Below, piece after piece: positions 17,703 to 27,210 of a stretch of DNA of 64,000 bases; within the stretch, counting starts at the first letter, position 1, and every line of letters starts with the position of its first letter. The notes beneath the pieces are model-generated. The model saw only the letters and a program-made list of their open reading frames with translations, ran no database searches and was not told the origin of the DNA. Made by a program: the position numbers and the translations under genes. Origin of the DNA: Comamonas testosteroni (GTDB taxonomy: Bacteria; Pseudomonadota; Gammaproteobacteria; Burkholderiales; Burkholderiaceae_C); the NCBI RefSeq assembly GCF_003569915.1, contig NZ_KZ984441.1, positions 62,001 through 126,000 of the forward strand, in the 5' to 3' direction.

Positions 17703-18968
17703 ATGAAAACCGCAAATATTCCATTTCAGCTCACATCGCTGGTGGCCTTCCTGATTCCTGCTCTAGCACTTTGGGTTCGCACAGGCCCCTCTTACGGAGC
17801 AGCGCTGTTGTTGCTGGGCTCTCTGATTTTTCTGCCGCGCTGGATCAAAAAGCGCCCTGCAGCTGGTACATGGGCTCTTGCATTGGTCCTGTTATGCATG
17901 ACTGTGCTGTGGTGGGAGCTGACTGCACAGGAAGGCTTTCACCGCTGGGACAAGCCTATCAAGTGGGCACTAGGCGCATTTTGCCTGTTCTATGCAACCG
18001 CGTTCCCTCCTCGTCCAGCCGCATTCTTTCTCGGACTGCCCATTGGTTGCATTGGGATGTGTGGCCTCGCGCTATGGCAAGTGTTCATTCAAGGGATGGG
18101 GCGAGCTACTGGCTTTACCAGCGCAATTCCATGGGGTGATACCGCACTGCTGCTGGCATGTTTTACCAGCGTCTATGCAGCCGTCTTCTGGCGTGACAAA
18201 AGCTGGCCCTGGCGCATTCTGCAAGTAGTGGCCGTGGCTGCAGGGGTCTGCGCATCACTGCTATCACAGGCACGTGGTGGCTGGATCAGCCTGGTGCTCA
18301 TCCCCCCCATGCTTGTGCTTATCGCCTGGCAACTGCGCAGCCGCTTTCTTCCACAGATCCTTGTGCTGCTTGGTTGTCTGATGCTCGCTTTTTTGTTAGT
18401 ACTAAGCTTTGTTCCGCGCCTTCAAGCACATGTGGTGAAGGCCGCCTCAGAAATTTCACAGTTCTACCAAAACGGGAAAGTCAACACATCTCTGGGTGTA
18501 CGACTGGAGCAATATCGCCTCGCTTTTGAGTTCATTCCGCAAAAACCGTTGCTGGGTTGGAGCCGCAAGGGCTTTGTGCAAGAAACCGAGCGCCTTGTCG
18601 CCAGCGGCAAATACGATCCGTCCATTTTGGAATTCAAAGACTTCATCCACAACGAGGTATTGGACAACTGGGCTAAAACTGGCATCCCAGGGGTTCTCGC
18701 ACAGCTAGCCATGTACGGTGTCCCGATCTTTCTTTTCTGGCCATCGACCAAACGCATGAAACTCATGACGTCTAGGCAGCAATGGCAACAAGCCATCTCT
18801 TTGCGCATCATGGGTTGTCTGATGGGGTTGATGTACTTTGGCTTTGGCATGAGCATGCCCTACTTCAATCACAACAGCGGCACAGTCTTCTTCATCTTCT
18901 GCCTAATTTGCCTGTGGGCGGCACTACAAGGCATTGAAGATAGAGCCAGGGACAAGGTCGCGGCATGA
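17703..18968 (+). CDS. O-antigen ligase-like polytopic protein (Wzy_C)
   Basis: A 421-residue inner-membrane protein with about ten to twelve hydrophobic segments. It shows the O-antigen ligase/polymerase (Wzy_C) hallmarks: a cytoplasm-distal SQARGGWISLVL motif followed by a periplasmic loop (about residues 240-330) with GWSRKGF and HNEVLDNWAKTGIPG. Ligases move undecaprenyl-diphosphate-linked polymer onto lipid A-core; polymerases extend the chain, and by eye the two cannot be separated. Its stop overlaps the start of the next GT2 gene by four bases (ATGA), so the two are translationally coupled. The flanking glycosyltransferases support an LPS-core or O-antigen role. Confidence 0.85.
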   Translation: MKTANIPFQLTSLVAFLIPALALWVRTGPSYGAALLLLGSLIFLPRWIKKRPAAGTWALALVLLCMTVLWWELTAQEGFHRWDKPIKWALGAFCLFYATAFPPRPAAFFLGLPIGCIGMCGLALWQVFIQGMGRATGFTSAIPWGDTALLLACFTSVYAAVFWRDKSWPWRILQVVAVAAGVCASLLSQARGGWISLVLIPPMLVLIAWQLRSRFLPQILVLLGCLMLAFLLVLSFVPRLQAHVVKAASEISQFYQNGKVNTSLGVRLEQYRLAFEFIPQKPLLGWSRKGFVQETERLVASGKYDPSILEFKDFIHNEVLDNWAKTGIPGVLAQLAMYGVPIFLFWPSTKRMKLMTSRQQWQQAISLRIMGCLMGLMYFGFGMSMPYFNHNSGTVFFIFCLICLWAALQGIEDRARDKVAA

Positions 18969-19981
18969 GCTGGTTGAGCATCCTGATACCTGTCTACAAC
19001 GTTCGTCCCTTCTTGGAAGAGTGTCTGGAGTCAATACTCGATCAAGCTGATGCCAATGTGGAAATACTGGCATTGGATGATTGCTCAAACGATGGCTCAT
19101 GGGAGCTTCTGCAGGAATTGGCCCAGCGTTGGCCAGGTAGATTGCGACTTCTACAGCATGCTCAAAACGCAGGCCTCAGCGCTGCTCGCAACACCATGAT
19201 TGAGGCGGCTACAGGAGAATACTTATGGTTCGTCGATTCCGATGACAAGCTCCTGCCGGGTGCACTAAGCGCTTTGGCGAACATTGTTCGCCAGCACTCC
19301 CCTGACCTCATACTATGCGACTTCTCCGTCTGGCGTGAGGCGCCTAAGCTTAAGCACCGCCTTCGCGGAGAAGCACATCGGCACAGCTTCAAGGGTTATG
19401 CCGATCGACTTTGCAGCGACCGCGAATTGCTTCTCAACGGCTTGTTTACTACTGGGCAGATGCATGCATGGTCCAAGATATCGAGGCGGATTCTCTGGGG
19501 TGCGTCACTGCGCTTTCCTGCAGGCCGGTATTTCGAGGACTCGATGTGCATGCCCTTGCTCGCACTACGCTGCCACAGTTTTTATTACTGCCCGCAGCCC
19601 TGGGTCGCCTACCGGCAACGAGCCACCAGCATCCTAGCAACCATGAATATCGCCAAGGCCCAAGACCTGTCTGCTTCCTTGCGCGACTTTGCCATGGCTC
19701 TGCGCCAGACCCCATTGCACGCAAGCTCCACACTTCAACAGCTATTGGCAAAACAGTGCTCACGTAATTTCGTGGGGGCAATGCGATTTCTGACCAAGCA
19801 GGCGAGTAGCCTTCCACCAGTCAGACGCAAAGAGCTGGTCCGACAGTTTCAGGAGGACTTCCGTCAAACGTCCTCGTATTCGATTGCCGAGCTCCTAAAG
19901 ATTCATCTGCGCCAGGGCGAGATCTTTCGTGCTTTGAAACTCTATTACTGTGTTCAAAAGTACCAATGGCAACACGTCTAA
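18965..19981 (+). CDS. Glycosyltransferase, GT2 family
   Basis: A 338-residue GT-A enzyme with the classic opening SILIPVYNVRPFLEECLESIL, the VEILALDDCSNDGSWELL strand-loop, the acceptor-site segment NAGLSAARN and the DxD-type WFVDSDD. The C-terminal half (about residues 150-338) is not diagnostic and has no clear membrane helix, so this is likely a peripheral cytoplasmic enzyme building a polysaccharide or LPS core. ATG overlaps the upstream stop by four bases. It ends 11 bases before the convergent multi-TM gene. Lower GC and use of rarer codons mark it, like its two upstream neighbours, as typical surface-polysaccharide cargo. Sugar specificity is unknown. Confidence 0.87.
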   Translation: MSWLSILIPVYNVRPFLEECLESILDQADANVEILALDDCSNDGSWELLQELAQRWPGRLRLLQHAQNAGLSAARNTMIEAATGEYLWFVDSDDKLLPGALSALANIVRQHSPDLILCDFSVWREAPKLKHRLRGEAHRHSFKGYADRLCSDRELLLNGLFTTGQMHAWSKISRRILWGASLRFPAGRYFEDSMCMPLLALRCHSFYYCPQPWVAYRQRATSILATMNIAKAQDLSASLRDFAMALRQTPLHASSTLQQLLAKQCSRNFVGAMRFLTKQASSLPPVRRKELVRQFQEDFRQTSSYSIAELLKIHLRQGEIFRALKLYYCVQKYQWQHV

Positions 19982-19992
19982 TAACAGCACTG

Positions 19993-20931
19993 TTATTCTC
20001 CCGACGCTTGTACAGGCAGCCCTAGGGCCAATACACCTAGCCCCCCCTGGGCTAGGGCAAAAACGCCGTATAGCAGACCAACGCCAATTGCCAAGGCGGC
20101 CCCCACCCCGAAGGGTGCTAAAGCCAACACCGCAGCCGTTTCACGAGTTCCCCACCCTCCCACACTGACGGGCAGAGCCGCCATCAGAAAAATAGGGGCA
20201 ATGGCGAACGCCCAGACTGGCAAAGGCAGCCACAGGCCCAGAGCGACCGCACCACAAGCCAGCGCGCCAGCAGACAGCAGTTGAACCCCTGCAGAGCTGA
20301 TGGCCTGCATGCATAGCTGACGCATGAAATCAGACTTGCGGGCCGCAGCATTCAATGGCTCCAGCCATGTTCCAGGGAGCTTTAGCCAGCCTTGGCGCAG
20401 GCCATTCAGCATGAACCATGGCAGCAGCAACCACAACACAGTCACCAGCAACAGCAGACTGCTGAACGCCATCTCGTTCAGATGAAGCCAAGGTGCCAGA
20501 GTGGGAGCGCAAGCCACCGCTCCCAGCCCACCAATCGCGCACAGCATCCACAGTCCGCTGATGCGGTCCAGAATGACGGACAAGTTGCTTGCCGCCTTGG
20601 CCTGACCCGAGCGCTGCAAAGCAATGGCACGATAGACATCACCGCCCACCACGGCACCCGGCAGCAGCACATTCAGGCCAATCGCCTGAAAGTACCAGCG
20701 CAGGCTGGATGCAAAAGACATATCCGCCCCCAACCAGCGAGCCAAGGCACGCCAGCGCCAGGCCGACACCGCATTGGATGCAATGGATGCGAGAAAACCG
20801 GCCAGCAGCCACCAGGGATTGGCTTGCTTCAGCTTGCCCCACAGTTGCACAGGGTTTGCAAAGTAAATGACTGCGCTGAGTAAAACCAAGCCCAGCAAGG
20901 CTTTGATCAACGCTTTGTGGGACTTGCTCAC
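19993..20931 (-). CDS. LPG-synthase-TM/UPF0104-like membrane protein
   Basis: A 312-residue polytopic protein with about eight hydrophobic helices. It resembles the transmembrane flippase half of lysylphosphatidylglycerol synthases (MprF N-terminal domain, YbhN/AglD family): the SNAVSAWRWRALARWLG and NVLLPGAVVGGDVYRAIAL segments, an internal SNLSVILDRISGLWMLC, and the late ALPVSVGGWGTRETAAVL motif. It lacks the C-terminal aminoacyl-transfer domain. Stand-alone versions are often found with polyprenyl-phosphate glycosyltransferases and have been suggested to move lipids across the membrane. Its start overlaps the stop of the upstream GT2 gene by four bases, a strong hint that the two work together. 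Confidence 0.82.
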   Translation of the reverse strand: MSKSHKALIKALLGLVLLSAVIYFANPVQLWGKLKQANPWWLLAGFLASIASNAVSAWRWRALARWLGADMSFASSLRWYFQAIGLNVLLPGAVVGGDVYRAIALQRSGQAKAASNLSVILDRISGLWMLCAIGGLGAVACAPTLAPWLHLNEMAFSSLLLLVTVLWLLLPWFMLNGLRQGWLKLPGTWLEPLNAAARKSDFMRQLCMQAISSAGVQLLSAGALACGAVALGLWLPLPVWAFAIAPIFLMAALPVSVGGWGTRETAAVLALAPFGVGAALAIGVGLLYGVFALAQGGLGVLALGLPVQASGE

Positions 20932-21944
20932 AATGTGGCGGTTGCAGCTTTCGCAGGCTGGTCTTCAGACTCGCTTTTGACAGCGCCATATTCCTTGGCG
21001 TAGTACTGCAAGCCGCTACCAGACTCGTAGTAGATGCGCGTCAGCAACTCGCCAATCAGGCCGGCAGCGATGAACTGCATACCCATCAGCACCAGCATGA
21101 CGCCAGCCATCAGCAAGGGGCGGCCACCAATCGACGCGCCCATGATCTTCTCCACCAACAGCCAAGCCAGGATGAGCAGGCCGGGTGTTGCCAGCCACAG
21201 GCCAAAGCCACCAAAGGCATGCAACGGACGCTGACGGAAGCGCATGAAGAAGACGATGAAAATCAAGTCCAGAATCACACGGAATGTGCGATCAATACCG
21301 TACTTGGATACACCGTGCGTACGTGCATGGTGACGCACAGGCACTTCGGCAATACGTGCACCTGCATCACGAGCTAGCGAAGGGATGAAGCGGTGCATCT
21401 CGCCATACAGACGAATGCGATCAATGATCTCGCGGCGGTAGGCCTTCAGGGCGCAACCATAGTCATGCAATTGCACATGGGTCAGCTTGGAGATCAGGCG
21501 ATTGGCCAGCACCGATGGCAGGCGGCGCGACAAGGCCTTGTCCTGGCGGTTTTTGCGCCAGCCGGAGATCATGTCCAGATCAGGATCGTTTTCCAGCTTT
21601 TCGAGCAGCAGCGGAATATCTCCGGGCTCGTTCTGCAAGTCCGCGTCCAGCGTCACCACATAGCGACCACGCACACGGTCAAAGCCCGCCTGCAATGCGC
21701 TGGACTGACCATAGTTACGCACAAGGCAGACGGCACGCACCCAGGGATGCTGCTGGGCCAGTTCACGCAAACGCTTTGCGCTTCCGTCGGTGGATCCATC
21801 ATCGACAGCAATGAGTTCATAGCTCAGCGGCTGGGTACGCATGGCTTCATCAATGCGGGCTACCAGATCGGGCAAATTGTCGAACTCGTTGTAGACAGGG
21901 ACAACAATGGAAACTTCAGGGATTGAATCGTGCACGGACGTCAT
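20928..21944 (-). CDS. Polyprenyl-phosphate glycosyltransferase (ArnC/RgtE-like GT2)
   Basis: A 338-residue GT2 enzyme of the dolichyl/undecaprenyl-phosphate sugar synthase type. It opens VSIVVPVYNEFDNLPDLV and has ELIAVDDGSTDGSAKRL, then RNYGQSSALQAGFDRVRGRYVVTLDADLQN (DADLQ is the metal-binding motif). A segment HDYGCALKAYRREI and HARTHGVSKYGIDRTFRVILDL follow, with two C-terminal membrane helices (about residues 232-260 and 268-295). Such enzymes load one sugar onto a polyprenyl phosphate at the cytoplasmic face for a GT39/GT83 transferase. A TTG at 21950 could also start translation; ATG 21944 is preferred. Donor inferred from neighbours may be a UDP-uronic acid; that is speculative. Confidence 0.87.
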   Translation of the reverse strand: MTSVHDSIPEVSIVVPVYNEFDNLPDLVARIDEAMRTQPLSYELIAVDDGSTDGSAKRLRELAQQHPWVRAVCLVRNYGQSSALQAGFDRVRGRYVVTLDADLQNEPGDIPLLLEKLENDPDLDMISGWRKNRQDKALSRRLPSVLANRLISKLTHVQLHDYGCALKAYRREIIDRIRLYGEMHRFIPSLARDAGARIAEVPVRHHARTHGVSKYGIDRTFRVILDLIFIVFFMRFRQRPLHAFGGFGLWLATPGLLILAWLLVEKIMGASIGGRPLLMAGVMLVLMGMQFIAAGLIGELLTRIYYESGSGLQYYAKEYGAVKSESEDQPAKAATATL

Positions 21945-22081
21945 GCTCAAGCATAGGGATAACAGTCACCTATACTAACTGAATACCCTCTGCAGCACTG
22001 TCGCCAGGCGCTTCGCCCTGACAGGAAGTACGTGCTCAGAATGCGCAGCGTTTCATGCTTTTTGCGCCTCAGCCAAACCTA

Positions 22082-23590
22082 ATGGCCGCCATGAATTCAC
22101 CCCAACACCGCCAGGACTGGCAACAAACTCTCTACACCAAGCCCTGGCTGTGGCTACTGCTTCTGGCCTGCGCACATATCGTGTCGCGGGTGGCCATCTC
22201 TTCGGGCATGAAGTGGGACGAGTCCGAACAAATACTCTGGGCTCAGAACCTAACCCTGGGATATGGCCCGCAGCCACCGCTTTATTCATGGATGCAATGG
22301 ACAGTCTGCCAGGTGCTTGGGCCATCTGTGCTGGCTCTGGCTGTTCTCAAGCATGCCTTGATCGCACTGACCTATTGCCTGGCCTGGCTGGTGGGCAGGC
22401 AGTTGCTCAATGAAAAAGGCGCATGGTGGGTGGCAGCAGGCCTGCTGCTCATGCCACCGTTTGGCTGGGACTCCTTGCGCGACCAGACCCATACCGTGAT
22501 GGTCACGGCCATGACCATGGGCCTGTGGTGGGCTGTGCTGCGTCAGGTTCAGCGCCCACAGCCCATTAATTTTGTGCTGATTGGCCTGTTCTGCGGTCTG
22601 GGCATGCTGTCCAAGTACAGCTATGCCATGCTGATTGGCGCGCTGTTTGTGGCTTCCATGACAGTGTCGCAAGTACGTTCAGCCATCTTCTCCAAAGGCT
22701 GGTGGCTCGCTCCTGTCGTTGGACTGCTGATCTTTGCCCCTCATGCCTCCTGGCTGGCTTCGCACTGGGGCATGGCGACGACTGAGACCGTGCAGAAGAT
22801 GTCCATTTCCACGGAGGTAACGCATCTCAAGGGACTGGGTAATCTGGCCAAGGCTTTGCTATCCACCCTGGGCCTGTGGCTGATTGCTGTGCTGCTGGGC
22901 TACCGCTCAAAGCTCTGGGCACCGGCGAATCAAACCGCACGTCCTGCAAGCCGTGCCTGGGCTCTGCCCTTGCTTGGACGCTATCTGCTCATCATTGCCG
23001 CCTGTTTGCTGGGTATGGTGCTGTTTGCCCATGTGACGGACTTCAAGCAGCGCTGGATGCTGCCCTTAATGGCGATTGCGCCTCTGGCACTGTATGTGTG
23101 GCGCCCGGCCTTGCTGGAGCCCGGTGTGGGGCGTAGCTTCACGACACTCGCACTGGTCTTTGCACTGATTTTCCTAGCCATGGCAACCCTGCGCCCCTGG
23201 CAAGGCGGGCGCAAAAACGATCCTGACGAACTCAACCACCCCGTCAAAGCGCTGGCACAGGAACTGCGCAGCGCGGGCTATGACGGCAAGGGCGTTATCG
23301 TGGGCTCTGACCACATGATTGCAGCCATGCTGCACTCGCAGTTCCCTGCAAGTTATGCACTGGGCTGCTCAGATGGCAAACAGCTGCAGCAATGCCTGAC
23401 TCAGGCCAGGACAACCCCGTCTTCAGCAATGCTGCTGATCACACGTGCAGACAAACCCGTCCCGGACTGGTGGAATGGCATCTTTACCGTGATACCTGCC
23501 GCCCCGACCAAAACGCTGAGCATTCCTTTTGAAAAAATGCCAGCCAGCGCAACACCCGCGCAGTACCAATATCTGTGGATTGCTCCATGA
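22082..23590 (+). CDS. ArnT/GT39-like lipid-linked sugar transferase
   Basis: A polytopic integral membrane protein of about 502 residues with the GT-C fold: first helix, then a periplasmic loop with the acidic catalytic pair in MKWDESEQILWAQN, followed by eight to ten further helices and a C-terminal soluble part (about residues 395-502). ArnT, RgtA-D and protein O-mannosyltransferases use polyprenyl-phosphate sugars to modify lipid A, LPS core or protein on the periplasmic side. Several starts are possible (22055, 22082, 22091), none with a strong ribosome-binding site. Its stop overlaps the epimerase start (ATGA), so it forms an operon with the UDP-uronate genes that could supply its sugar. 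Confidence 0.83.
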   Translation: MAAMNSPQHRQDWQQTLYTKPWLWLLLLACAHIVSRVAISSGMKWDESEQILWAQNLTLGYGPQPPLYSWMQWTVCQVLGPSVLALAVLKHALIALTYCLAWLVGRQLLNEKGAWWVAAGLLLMPPFGWDSLRDQTHTVMVTAMTMGLWWAVLRQVQRPQPINFVLIGLFCGLGMLSKYSYAMLIGALFVASMTVSQVRSAIFSKGWWLAPVVGLLIFAPHASWLASHWGMATTETVQKMSISTEVTHLKGLGNLAKALLSTLGLWLIAVLLGYRSKLWAPANQTARPASRAWALPLLGRYLLIIAACLLGMVLFAHVTDFKQRWMLPLMAIAPLALYVWRPALLEPGVGRSFTTLALVFALIFLAMATLRPWQGGRKNDPDELNHPVKALAQELRSAGYDGKGVIVGSDHMIAAMLHSQFPASYALGCSDGKQLQQCLTQARTTPSSAMLLITRADKPVPDWWNGIFTVIPAAPTKTLSIPFEKMPASATPAQYQYLWIAP

Positions 23591-24597
23591 ACCCTGTTTT
23601 GATTACCGGCTGTGCCGGCTTTATTGGCATGCATTGCGCCAAACGTCTGCTGGAGCAAGGCGTGCCTGTGGTTGGCATAGACAACCTCAACAACTACTAC
23701 GATGTGGAGCTCAAGCACGCGCGCCTGGATCAGCTGCGCCCCCACGCAAACTTTCGTTTTGTCGAGCTGGATGTAGCCGACCGCCAGGGCATGGCCCAGC
23801 TGTTTGATGAAGTGGCTCCAGCCAAGGTTCTGCACCTGGCTGCTCAGGCCGGTGTGCGCTACTCCATTGATCAGCCCGACGATTACACCGACTCCAATCT
23901 GCTGGGCTTTGGCAATATTTTGCAGGGCTGCCGCAAGCACAAGGTCGCGCATCTGGTCTATGCCAGCAGCTCCAGTGTCTATGGCGGCAATACCAAGATG
24001 CCATTTGCCGAAAGCGATGCTGTGGATCACCCCATCAGCTACTACGCGGCCACCAAGAAGGCCAATGAACTAATGGCCCACACCTATTCGCACCTGTATG
24101 GCATTCCCACCACAGGCCTGCGCTTCTTCACGGTGTACGGCCCCTGGGGGCGCCCGGACATGGCCTTGTTCAAGTTCACCAAATCCATTCTGGCGGGCGA
24201 GAGCATCGATGTGTACGGTGAAGGCCAGCTGGTGCGTGACTTCACGTATATCGACGATATCGTCGAAGGCATCATGCGCGTGCTGGGCAAGCCGGCCTCG
24301 CCCGATGCCAGCTATGACAGCCAGCACCCCAACCCTGGCACCAGCACTGCGCCCTATCGCATCTTCAATATCGGCAACAACTCGCCCACGGTGCTGATGG
24401 ACTACATTGCGGCCATCGAAGCCGCCATTGGCACAACCGCTAACAAACGCATGCTGCCCATACAGCCCGGCGATATGCACAGCACATCGGCCGACACCCG
24501 TGCCCTGCAGGCCTGGGCCGGCTTTTCACCTTCCATGCCCGTCACTACCGGCGTTCAACGCTTTGTGGACTGGTATCGCTCTTTTTATCGCGTATGA
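23587..24597 (+). CDS. NAD-dependent epimerase, likely UDP-glucuronate 4-epimerase
   Basis: A 336-residue extended short-chain dehydrogenase. It opens [22 protein letters not shown] (GxxGxxG), with [16 protein letters not shown] after it, the catalytic SSSSVYGG and [14 protein letters not shown] (Tyr-x3-Lys), and [18 protein letters not shown]. The NLNNYYDxxLK and GRPDMA signatures are those of the UDP-glucuronate 4-epimerase group (LspL, CapI), which yields UDP-galacturonate. It overlaps the upstream GT39 stop and the downstream ugd start by four bases each, so the three are one tightly coupled unit. Substrate is inferred from motif and from the adjacent UDP-glucose dehydrogenase, not proved. 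Confidence 0.87.
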   Translation: MNPVLITGCAGFIGMHCAKRLLEQGVPVVGIDNLNNYYDVELKHARLDQLRPHANFRFVELDVADRQGMAQLFDEVAPAKVLHLAAQAGVRYSIDQPDDYTDSNLLGFGNILQGCRKHKVAHLVYASSSSVYGGNTKMPFAESDAVDHPISYYAATKKANELMAHTYSHLYGIPTTGLRFFTVYGPWGRPDMALFKFTKSILAGESIDVYGEGQLVRDFTYIDDIVEGIMRVLGKPASPDASYDSQHPNPGTSTAPYRIFNIGNNSPTVLMDYIAAIEAAIGTTANKRMLPIQPGDMHSTSADTRALQAWAGFSPSMPVTTGVQRFVDWYRSFYRV

Positions 24598-25931
24598 AAG
24601 TCACTGTCTTTGGAACCGGCTATGTCGGTCTTGTGCAAGGTGCCGTGCTGGCCGATGTCGGCCATCAGGTGCTTTGCGTGGATGTCAACGAGCAAAAAGT
24701 CGCAGCGCTCAAAGCCGGACAGATTCCCATTCATGAGCCAGGTCTCGATGCCCTTGTCATCAACAACCAGCAGCTTGGCCGTCTGCAGTTCACCACCAAT
24801 GCCGCAGAAGGCGTGGCACACAGCGAGCTGATCTTTCTGGCCGTAGGCACACCGCCCGATGAAGACGGCAGCGCCGACCTGCAATACGTACTGGCCGTGG
24901 CCCGCACCATTGCCCAGCACATGAACGGCCCTCGCATTGTCATCAACAAATCGACCGTGCCCGTGGGTACGGCGGACAAGGTCTCTGCCGTCATTGCTGA
25001 AGGCCTTGCACAGCGCGGCGTGCAGTTTCCGTTCGATGTGGTCTCCAACCCTGAATTCCTCAAGGAAGGTGCTGCAGTGGGCGACTGCCAGCGCCCGGAC
25101 CGCATCATCATCGGCACCAGCAACCCGGCATCCGAAGCCAAGCTGCGCGAGCTGTACGCGCCCTTCAACCGCAACCGCGACAAGATCGTGGTGATGGATG
25201 TGCGCAGTGCCGAGCTGACCAAGTACGCCGCCAATGCCATGCTGGCGACCAAGATCAGCTTCATGAACGAGATTGCCAATCTTGCCGAACGCCTCGGTGC
25301 CAATGTGGAAGCCGTGCGCCGCGGCATTGGCAGTGATCCGCGCATTGGCTATCACTTCATCTACCCCGGCGTGGGCTATGGCGGCAGCTGTTTCCCCAAG
25401 GATGTCAAAGCCCTGATCCACACGGCCAAGGAAGTGGAGTTCGAGCCCCTGCTGCTCAATGCCGTGGAAGACCGCAATGCCGCGCAGCGCAATGTACTGT
25501 TCGACCGCATCAATGCCTTCTACAACGGCCAGTTGCAAGGTAAGACCGTGGCCGTCTGGGGTCTGGCCTTCAAGCCCAACACCGACGATATGCGCGAAGC
25601 GCCTAGCCGTAATCTGCTGGAGTCGCTGTGGGCCGCAGGTGCCAAGGTTCAGGCTTACGACCCCGTGGCCATGCAGGAGGCTCGTCGCATCTATGGCGAA
25701 CGCGCCGATCTGCAACTGGTCAACAGCCAGCAGGCTGCTGTGCAAGGCGCTGACTGCCTGGCCATCGTGACCGAATGGCAGGTCTTCCGCGCACCGGACT
25801 TTGATCTGCTGGCCCAGACGCTGGGCGACAAGATGATTTTTGATGGCCGCAACCTGTACGAGCCATCACTGCCAGCCAGTTATGGTCTGGGCTACGTTTC
25901 CATAGGCCGCCCCGCTCAGCAGCCACACTGA
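24594..25931 (+). CDS. ugd: UDP-glucose 6-dehydrogenase
   Basis: NAD-dependent two-step oxidation of UDP-glucose to UDP-glucuronate. The 445 residues fit the family. The Rossmann start is [24 protein letters not shown]. The central domain carries the SNPEFLKEG motif, the catalytic cysteine is Cys266 in [10 protein letters not shown], and the C-terminal domain has [12 protein letters not shown]. It is coupled by a four-base overlap to the epimerase, and an intrinsic terminator closes the operon. The product can feed capsule, LPS core or lipid A decoration; neighbouring transferases favour LPS/lipid A. Confidence 0.96.
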   Translation: MKVTVFGTGYVGLVQGAVLADVGHQVLCVDVNEQKVAALKAGQIPIHEPGLDALVINNQQLGRLQFTTNAAEGVAHSELIFLAVGTPPDEDGSADLQYVLAVARTIAQHMNGPRIVINKSTVPVGTADKVSAVIAEGLAQRGVQFPFDVVSNPEFLKEGAAVGDCQRPDRIIIGTSNPASEAKLRELYAPFNRNRDKIVVMDVRSAELTKYAANAMLATKISFMNEIANLAERLGANVEAVRRGIGSDPRIGYHFIYPGVGYGGSCFPKDVKALIHTAKEVEFEPLLLNAVEDRNAAQRNVLFDRINAFYNGQLQGKTVAVWGLAFKPNTDDMREAPSRNLLESLWAAGAKVQAYDPVAMQEARRIYGERADLQLVNSQQAAVQGADCLAIVTEWQVFRAPDFDLLAQTLGDKMIFDGRNLYEPSLPASYGLGYVSIGRPAQQPH

Positions 25932-25939
25932 AAAAACAA

Positions 25940-25974
25940 AGCCCCGCAAGCGATAAGCCTGCGGGGCTTTTTTC
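25940..25974 (+). terminator. Intrinsic terminator after ugd
   Basis: AGCCCCGCA (25940-25948) pairs with TGCGGGGCT (25960-25968) and is followed by a run of T; the left flank is A-rich, so it may work in both directions for the convergent sensor kinase gene. Confidence 0.92.
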
Positions 25975-25987
25975 TGGCTCAAATCAT

Positions 25988-27208
25988 TCAGGCCAGCGGC
26001 AGACGAATCACAAAACTCGCGCCGCTGCTTCCATCTCGACGGCCTTCGCAATGCACGGTGCCACCATGACGCTCGGCAATTGAGCGCACCAGCGACAGGC
26101 CCAGACCTACGCCACCCGACCGCTCGCTGGCACCGGGCAGACGGTAGAACTTCTCGAAAATGCGCTCGCGCTGCGCTTCGGGAACGCCGGGGCCTTGGTC
26201 TTCCACACGAATTTCAACCATATTGCCCTGCTTGGCCAGCGAAAGCGTGATCTCGCCCTGGCTGTAGCGTCGTGCGTTTTCCAGCAAATTGCGCACGGCA
26301 CGGCGCAACAGCTTGGAGATACCTTGCACCTCCAACAGTCCATCAGTCTGAACGTCCAGCTCGGCCTCTATGCGTGCGCTCTCTTCAGCAGCCAGACCAA
26401 TCAAATCCACCGATTCCACGGTGCCCACATCGACTTCGCGCGTGTCCAGACGACTAGCCAGCAGGATTTCATCGACCAGCTGATCCAGCTCGGTGATATT
26501 GCGCTGAATCTCGGCCTTGGCGCGGGCAATCGACGGGTCATCGCCCATGAATTCCAGCCCCATGCGAATACGCGTCAGCGGCGAGCGCAGCTCGTGCGAG
26601 GCATTGGCCAGCAGCGACTTGTGCGAGGTCATCAGCGTCTCGATACGCGCTGCGGCGGCGTTGAACTGGTGAGCCAGATCGGCGACTTCGTCATGCCCGC
26701 CTTCGGGCACACGCACCGACAGATCACCCTCGCCAAAGCGCTTGACGCCGCGCTGCAGATTCTCCAGCCGCTTGAGCAGTCGGCGAATGATGGGAAAGAC
26801 CCCCACAATCACCGCAATGCCGACCAGGCCCAGCATCCACAAAAAACCAAAAGGTGGGCGCAGCCAGAAGGCCACCGCACCATCGCGCGGAGGTGGACGA
26901 CCTTCGCGCCACTCACGCGGAGCCATCCACAGCTCGTACTCCTGTCCATCGTTGGCCGCAATCTCAAAGCGAACGCCATCGATGGGAGGCCCGGGCACGC
27001 GGTTGCCACGACCCTCAAAAATCACATCGCCTTTGGGGCCACGCAGCACCATCTCGCGCGAAGGCGGGGTGGCGCTGTTCTGCGCACGCTGCTCCTCGGC
27101 AATCTTCCAGGCCCAGGCCACACACAGCGTGAGTGCCGCCACGCCGACCACAACCGCCAGCCAGATGCGCAGATACAGGCGCTGAGAAAAGACATGCAGC
27201 AGCTTCAT
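25988..27208 (-). CDS. Sensor histidine kinase
   Basis: A 406-residue inner-membrane kinase: TM1 at about residues 13-34, a periplasmic domain of about 75 residues (35-112, with Arg/Pro-rich loops), TM2 at about 117-137, HAMP (about 138-190), HisKA with the phosphoacceptor His in SHELRSPLTRIRMGL, and a HATPase_c domain with NLLENARRY (N box), EDQGPGVPE and GGVGLGLSL. Signal unknown; the short sensor domain resembles CpxA/RstB-type kinases. The start ATG lies two bases after the regulator's stop, so the pair is co-transcribed. It is convergent with the ugd operon, and a link to envelope modification is only suggested by position. Confidence 0.92.
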   Translation of the reverse strand: MKLLHVFSQRLYLRIWLAVVVGVAALTLCVAWAWKIAEEQRAQNSATPPSREMVLRGPKGDVIFEGRGNRVPGPPIDGVRFEIAANDGQEYELWMAPREWREGRPPPRDGAVAFWLRPPFGFLWMLGLVGIAVIVGVFPIIRRLLKRLENLQRGVKRFGEGDLSVRVPEGGHDEVADLAHQFNAAAARIETLMTSHKSLLANASHELRSPLTRIRMGLEFMGDDPSIARAKAEIQRNITELDQLVDEILLASRLDTREVDVGTVESVDLIGLAAEESARIEAELDVQTDGLLEVQGISKLLRRAVRNLLENARRYSQGEITLSLAKQGNMVEIRVEDQGPGVPEAQRERIFEKFYRLPGASERSGGVGLGLSLVRSIAERHGGTVHCEGRRDGSSGASFVIRLPLA

Positions 27209-27210
27209 TG

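Noticed and set aside
16583..19981. Recent horizontal transfer of the GT4-ligase-GT2 block
   Set aside because: GC falls and codon use shifts, but such a shift is usual for surface-polysaccharide loci and there is no mobile element or integration site.
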